NCBI GenBank assembly: GCA_900557355.1
Contig: USSR01000024.1
Coordinates: 1 to 22,310, forward strand
Source: an uncultured Bacteroides sp.
GTDB taxonomy: Bacteria; Bacteroidota; Bacteroidia; Bacteroidales; Bacteroidaceae
Length of the DNA stretch: 22,310 nt
Direction of reading: 5' to 3'
How positions within the stretch are numbered: position 1 is the stretch's first letter; every line of letters starts with the position of its first letter. The position numbers and the translations under genes were made by a program. The notes beneath the pieces were generated by a model, which did no database searches, was not told the DNA's origin, and saw only the letters and a list, made by a program, of their open reading frames with translations. Positions 17,928 to 22,310 of this stretch are shown here, piece after piece.

Positions 17928-20900
17928 ATGAAGACAATAAAAATCATATTTACAACTTTGCTGTTATTACTGTCGGTTGCCAGTGTATATGCGCAAGGAC
18001 GTAAAATTAGCGGTAAAATACTTTCACCGCTGAATAAACCGATTGAAGGGGCTATCATTTCGGCTGTAGGAAGTAAAGATGCGAAAACCGGAGTTGACGG
18101 AACTTTCAAAATGGAGTTGAAAGAGAATACGACTCAAATTTCAGTGTGGGCAGCTGGTTATTATCCGGAAACTCGCTTGGTAGATGATAATTCACAAGTG
18201 GTTATTCTGATGATGCCGGAGAGCACATATAAATATAATGAATCGGCTGTATTACCTATGAGAATCGAAAGTTCCCGTCCGGAACTGACTTCTGCGGTGA
18301 ATATCAATAAAAAAGATTTCACGCAGGGAAGTATGAAGATAGATCGGGCTTTGGCAGGACAGGTAGCAGGCTTGAAGACCACCCGTGCAGGTGGTATGCC
18401 AGGTGAAGGAAGTTATATGAACTTGCGTGGTATTCGTTCTTTTGTAGGTTCAAATGCTCCGCTTGTGGTAATTAACGGTGTACCCTATTTACCTGATTCT
18501 CGTGAATCACAATTGATAAATGGATTTTCGAGAGATATATTTCAGGCATATAATATTCAAGATATTCAAAATATCACTGTACTAAAAGGAGCGGAGGCTT
18601 CTATGTATGGTTCGATGGGGTCGAATGGTGTTATTCTAATTGAAACAGATGGTGCAACTTCCGATAATTTGGATACGCGGGTCAGCTTTTATGGGCAGTA
18701 TGGGGTGAATTGGAATAATAAACGTATGCCATTACTTACAGGTAATGATTACAAATCTTACCTTTCGGATATTGGTATGACTTATTTCGGTAATATGGAA
18801 GGATTTTTCTCGGAATTTCCTTTTTTGAGTGATCCCAATAGTAAATACAATTACTTGTATAACAATACCACAGATTGGCAAGATGAAATTTATAAAAATG
18901 GTTTTGTAACAGACAACCTGTTTCGTGTAGAAGGTGGTGATGCTATTGCCAAATATGACCTTTCATTAGGATATGCGCTGGAAAATGGACTGATGGATTA
19001 CACTAAAAGCCAGCGTTACCATACACAATTGAATACAAATGTTTTGATTAGTAAATGGGTGGAGATGACAGCAACGGTCGGTTTAGCTTATCTGACAGGC
19101 AATTATCAGCAACAGGGAATGGATAATGTTAGCAATCCGATCTTAGCAGCTTATTCACGTGCTCCGTTGTTAAGTCCTTATAAGAAAGATAATGATGGTA
19201 ATATTTTGGATACTTACTCTACTTATTACTATGGCAATTCAACGAATATGGATTTTGCAGTCAGTAATCCTTTAGCTATCGTCAATACACTTGATGGTCG
19301 TAACCGACAGTATGATGTAAATTTCAGACTTGGATTGGTTTACAAGCCTTTCAATGGATTATCGTTCAATGGTACATTTGGAATGTTTTATAATTATAAT
19401 AAAGAACACCTATTTATTCCCGGACTATCAGATAAGAGTATTTTGCCGATTGTCGATCAGTATGGTAATGCAGAAAATACCGTGAAGGAAGGTGTAGGTG
19501 AAACTTTGAACATTTTCGCAAATGGTAATGTACGTTATCAGAGACTTTTTCAAGGTATCCACCATTTGAATATTCTTGCTGGTGCTCAAATGTTGATTAC
19601 TCAAAATAAGTATGAAGGTGGTGCAGGCCGTAACACTCCGAATGATTTTTATCAAACATTGGGAGATACAAAAACAATCGGACGCTACTTTTACGGTTAT
19701 CAGGAAAAATGGAACTGGGCGAATTTTTATGCTCATGCTGATTATACCTATCGTGATATGGTAGCAGCTTCTTTGAATGTGGCGGCTGATGGTGCGTCCT
19801 CTGCCGGTACTTATGGAAACCACTTTTATATATATCCTTCCGGTGGTGTGACTTTGCTCGGAAAAGGTTGGTTGCCATTGACTAACTCTACATTAGTAAA
19901 TCGCTTAAACTTGCGTGCGGAATATGGTTTGTCCGGTAACAGCCGTTTCTCTTCCAATCTTGGAAAATATTATTATACAAGTTTACCTTATATGACTACT
20001 TCCGGTATTGTTCGTGCCAATATATCAAACACCACTTTGAAACCGGAGAAGAACATACAATTCAATCTAGGATTGGATATGAGTCTGTTGCGTAACCGTT
20101 TGGAAGTGACATTGGATTATTATAATAATCTGTCCAAAGATGTCATTTTTGCAGTACCTCATACATCGGCACTTGGTTCTCTAAACTATTATGCAAATTG
20201 TGGAGAAATAAAAAATAGAGGTGTAGAACTGGCAGTGCAAGCTTCTTTGGTTCGTACACGTGATTTCGAATGGATTATAGGTGGTAATATTGCCCGCAAT
20301 GAATCGGAGGTGGAGTCATTAGGAAACACATCACAATTGATTAATAGCTATAGTGATGGTGCGCAGTTGGTTTCCCGTGTAGGAGAGTCTCCTTATCAGT
20401 TCTATGGTTATCAGACGCTTGGGGTATTCTCTACACAGGCTGAAGCAGATGCTGCTAATCTGGTCAATCAAAAAGGACAGGCTTATCAGGCAGGAGACAT
20501 CCATTTTGTAGATCAGAACGGTGATGGGCGTATCGATAGTAAAGATCGTGTCTCTTTAGGCAGTGCCGCACCGAAGTATTTCGGTGGCTTTTTTACACGA
20601 ATCAGTTATAAATCTTTTGCATTGTCTGCAGAATTCTCTTATTCAAAAGGGAATCAGGCTTATAATGGTGTGAGACGTAGTTTGGAATCACTTTCTACTT
20701 TTGGCAATCAAAGTGCGGCAGTTGTAAACCGCTGGTCGTTGGAAGGACAACAAACTAATATTCCTCGTGCTCAATGGAACGACCCGATGGGTAACAATGA
20801 CTTTTCGGACCGTTGGATAGAAGATGCTTCTTTCTTGCGTATGAAGAATGTTACATTTAGTTATAGTTTTGATAAGAAATTCTTGAATTTCTTCCGTTCC

Positions 20901-21062
20901 GGTACATTGTATGTAACAGGTGAGAATCTGTTGACAGCTACAAAATATTTAGGGTTGGATCCTGAATTCTCTTATTCTTATAGTGATGCTATGCAAGGAT
21001 TTGACTATGCGAAAATGATGCAGCCTAAATCAATTAAATTTGGTGTTAATTTGAACTTTTAA
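17928..21062 (+). CDS. SusC-like TonB-dependent outer-membrane transporter (SusC2)
   Basis: This 1,044-residue protein starts at ATG 17928, eight bases after a purine-rich AAGGA, with a signal peptide ending SVYAQ near residue 23. A carboxypeptidase-regulatory-like domain (about 25-100) and a plug (MNLRGIRSFVG, LVVINGVPYLP, ITVLKGAEASMYG) precede a barrel ending in FGVNLNF. Between the regulatory domain and the plug there is no clear LDEVVV-type TonB box, unlike SusC1; the region reads TYKYNESAVLPMRI. The plug and barrel otherwise look complete, and it is clearly a different lineage from SusC1, so a different substrate size or decoration is plausible. SusD2 begins two bases after its stop codon, which implies translational coupling. 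Confidence 0.95.
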   Translation: MKTIKIIFTTLLLLLSVASVYAQGRKISGKILSPLNKPIEGAIISAVGSKDAKTGVDGTFKMELKENTTQISVWAAGYYPETRLVDDNSQVVILMMPESTYKYNESAVLPMRIESSRPELTSAVNINKKDFTQGSMKIDRALAGQVAGLKTTRAGGMPGEGSYMNLRGIRSFVGSNAPLVVINGVPYLPDSRESQLINGFSRDIFQAYNIQDIQNITVLKGAEASMYGSMGSNGVILIETDGATSDNLDTRVSFYGQYGVNWNNKRMPLLTGNDYKSYLSDIGMTYFGNMEGFFSEFPFLSDPNSKYNYLYNNTTDWQDEIYKNGFVTDNLFRVEGGDAIAKYDLSLGYALENGLMDYTKSQRYHTQLNTNVLISKWVEMTATVGLAYLTGNYQQQGMDNVSNPILAAYSRAPLLSPYKKDNDGNILDTYSTYYYGNSTNMDFAVSNPLAIVNTLDGRNRQYDVNFRLGLVYKPFNGLSFNGTFGMFYNYNKEHLFIPGLSDKSILPIVDQYGNAENTVKEGVGETLNIFANGNVRYQRLFQGIHHLNILAGAQMLITQNKYEGGAGRNTPNDFYQTLGDTKTIGRYFYGYQEKWNWANFYAHADYTYRDMVAASLNVAADGASSAGTYGNHFYIYPSGGVTLLGKGWLPLTNSTLVNRLNLRAEYGLSGNSRFSSNLGKYYYTSLPYMTTSGIVRANISNTTLKPEKNIQFNLGLDMSLLRNRLEVTLDYYNNLSKDVIFAVPHTSALGSLNYYANCGEIKNRGVELAVQASLVRTRDFEWIIGGNIARNESEVESLGNTSQLINSYSDGAQLVSRVGESPYQFYGYQTLGVFSTQAEADAANLVNQKGQAYQAGDIHFVDQNGDGRIDSKDRVSLGSAAPKYFGGFFTRISYKSFALSAEFSYSKGNQAYNGVRRSLESLSTFGNQSAAVVNRWSLEGQQTNIPRAQWNDPMGNNDFSDRWIEDASFLRMKNVTFSYSFDKKFLNFFRSGTLYVTGENLLTATKYLGLDPEFSYSYSDAMQGFDYAKMMQPKSIKFGVNLNF

Positions 21063-21064
21063 GG

Positions 21065-22310
21065 ATGATGAAAAAGAATATATTGAAATATGTGTTACTA
21101 AGTATGACATTCTTCTTAGGCGCATGCAACGATTTCTTCAATGTCGAGACGAAGAATGTATTAGATCATGACGGATACATCACCGAAGAAAGTGAGATGT
21201 ATTCGGGGTATATAGGTATTATGACCAAAGTACAAGCCATTGGAGACAAAGTGATCTATTTGACAGATACACGTGGTGAATTGCTGGAACCAACTAAGAA
21301 CGCTCCTAGTGAGTTGTATAGTATCTATAATTATGATACAGACCTGACAGGAAATTCGTATGCCGATCCGGCTGCTTATTACGATGTAATTATAGCATGC
21401 AATGACTACTTGTCAAAGTTGTATGATTATAAAACAGAAAATCCGGCAGCTATTAATCTGGATCATTATAAAGCTTTGGTTAGTTGTACACTTCGTGTGA
21501 AAGCGTGGATATATCTTACATTAGGTAAGATTTATGGAGAGGCTGTCTGGTTTAATGAACCGATTCGTGAGATGAAAGATTTGAATGACTTTCCTGTGAA
21601 AAATTTGGATGAGATAGTGGAAGGCTGCCTTGATTTATTAACTAAAGGGTTTGATGGAATAGATGGCACGAATACAATGTCATGGAAAGAATGGCTCGAT
21701 CCTGATACGGAAACAGCAGAAAGTACATATCGTTATTGGGACTATATGACACCAGAATTCTTTGCATTATATGGAGAGTTATGTTTGTGGCATGGTGACT
21801 ACCAGAAAACAGTGAATGTTATTTTGAATACAATGAATGCAAAGTTTGCCAGTACGGTGAATGATGCAACACAGTATATGCATAATGTGAAGTTGACAGG
21901 TACATATAGTAAGATTTGGGATAATACTAATCCTCAACCACAAGAGACTGTTTCTGCTATTATCTATAATTATCAAGGAAACCAAACTAATAGTTTGTTG
22001 AAACATTTTGGGACAGAATCACCCAATGAGTATCTGTTGGCTCCGTCACAGGTAGGAATGGATCGTTATACTGATCCGGATTTTAATCCGCTTGGAGGTG
22101 CTACTTCGGATAAGCGTTCTACTTATTATTTTGCGAAAGATAAAAGTGGTAATTATGTTATCCAAAAGTATCGTCCGTCAAATAGCACAGCGCGTACCTA
22201 TGCTTATCAAGATGATGTGCATATTTATATTTATCGTGGCAGTGAGCTGTATTTCATGTTGGCGGAGGCTCTCAATAATTTGGGACGTGTAACGGAAGCA
22301 TCGGCATTAT
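21065..22310 (+). CDS. RagB/SusD-family lipoprotein (SusD2), cut by the window edge
   Basis: An open frame starts at ATG 21065 (or 21068) and continues past the last base, 415 codons, without a stop. The start is an exported lipoprotein signal with lipobox FLGA-Cys21 followed by NDFFNVETKN, the usual SusD opening. Later features are YYDVIIACNDYL, a VKAWIYLTLGKIYGEA helix, TPEFFALYGELCLW, and YRGSELYFMLAEALNNLGR, the family's tetratricopeptide-like helix near the C-terminal part. About 100 or more residues are probably missing. It should form the surface lid of SusC2. Confidence 0.93.
   Translation, partial: MMKKNILKYVLLSMTFFLGACNDFFNVETKNVLDHDGYITEESEMYSGYIGIMTKVQAIGDKVIYLTDTRGELLEPTKNAPSELYSIYNYDTDLTGNSYADPAAYYDVIIACNDYLSKLYDYKTENPAAINLDHYKALVSCTLRVKAWIYLTLGKIYGEAVWFNEPIREMKDLNDFPVKNLDEIVEGCLDLLTKGFDGIDGTNTMSWKEWLDPDTETAESTYRYWDYMTPEFFALYGELCLWHGDYQKTVNVILNTMNAKFASTVNDATQYMHNVKLTGTYSKIWDNTNPQPQETVSAIIYNYQGNQTNSLLKHFGTESPNEYLLAPSQVGMDRYTDPDFNPLGGATSDKRSTYYFAKDKSGNYVIQKYRPSNSTARTYAYQDDVHIYIYRGSELYFMLAEALNNLGRVTEASAL

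Overview
The window looks like part of a Bacteroides-type (Bacteroidota) polysaccharide utilization locus (PUL) aimed at pectin, probably homogalacturonan and/or rhamnogalacturonan. The reasons are two SusC/SusD-type pairs, several lipoproteins with acidic residues after the lipobox cysteine, AT-rich DNA, promoters matching the Bacteroides TTTG / TAnnTTTG pattern, and pectin-active enzymes. Every recognised gene is on the + strand.

Layout. Positions 2-139 are the 3' end of an unidentified upstream gene, followed by a good intrinsic terminator (201-235). Two separately promoted enzyme genes follow: a GH28 polygalacturonase-like enzyme (432-1742) and a two-domain SGNH acetylesterase / GH105 unsaturated uronyl hydrolase (1943-4474). 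Their promoters share two conserved blocks at identical spacing (344-407 and 1832-1895), which suggests one shared regulator. Next come an unrecognised lipoprotein gene broken by a frameshift (4545-5664) and a lipid-anchored PL1 pectate lyase (5841-7406). From 7421 to the window end is a tightly packed run: FAS1 lipoprotein A (broken), SusC1, SusD1, FAS1 lipoprotein B (intact), FAS1 lipoprotein C (broken), SusC2 and SusD2 (cut by the window edge). Gaps in this run are 2-18 nt.

How the parts probably cooperate (inference from family knowledge). The surface-anchored PL1 lyase cuts pectin outside the cell. SusD lipoproteins, and perhaps the FAS1 lipoproteins, hold the fragments. The SusC TonB-dependent transporters import them. 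In the periplasm the esterase domain removes acetyl groups, GH105 removes the unsaturated terminal uronate left by lyase cleavage, and GH28 hydrolyses saturated galacturonate linkages.

Most notable observations. (1) FAS1 lipoprotein A is interrupted by an exact 14-bp tandem duplication; removing either copy restores one open frame. (2) Two other accessory lipoprotein genes each carry a net one-base shift, while all transporters, SusD proteins and enzymes are intact. (3) The GH28 and esterase/GH105 promoters share a two-block footprint with a 20-bp-spaced CATA repeat. (4) FAS1 lipoproteins occupy the positions where other PULs carry SusE/SusF-like binding proteins, in a near-duplicated SusC/SusD layout. 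No RNA genes, CRISPR arrays, insertion sequences or PUL regulator genes were seen.
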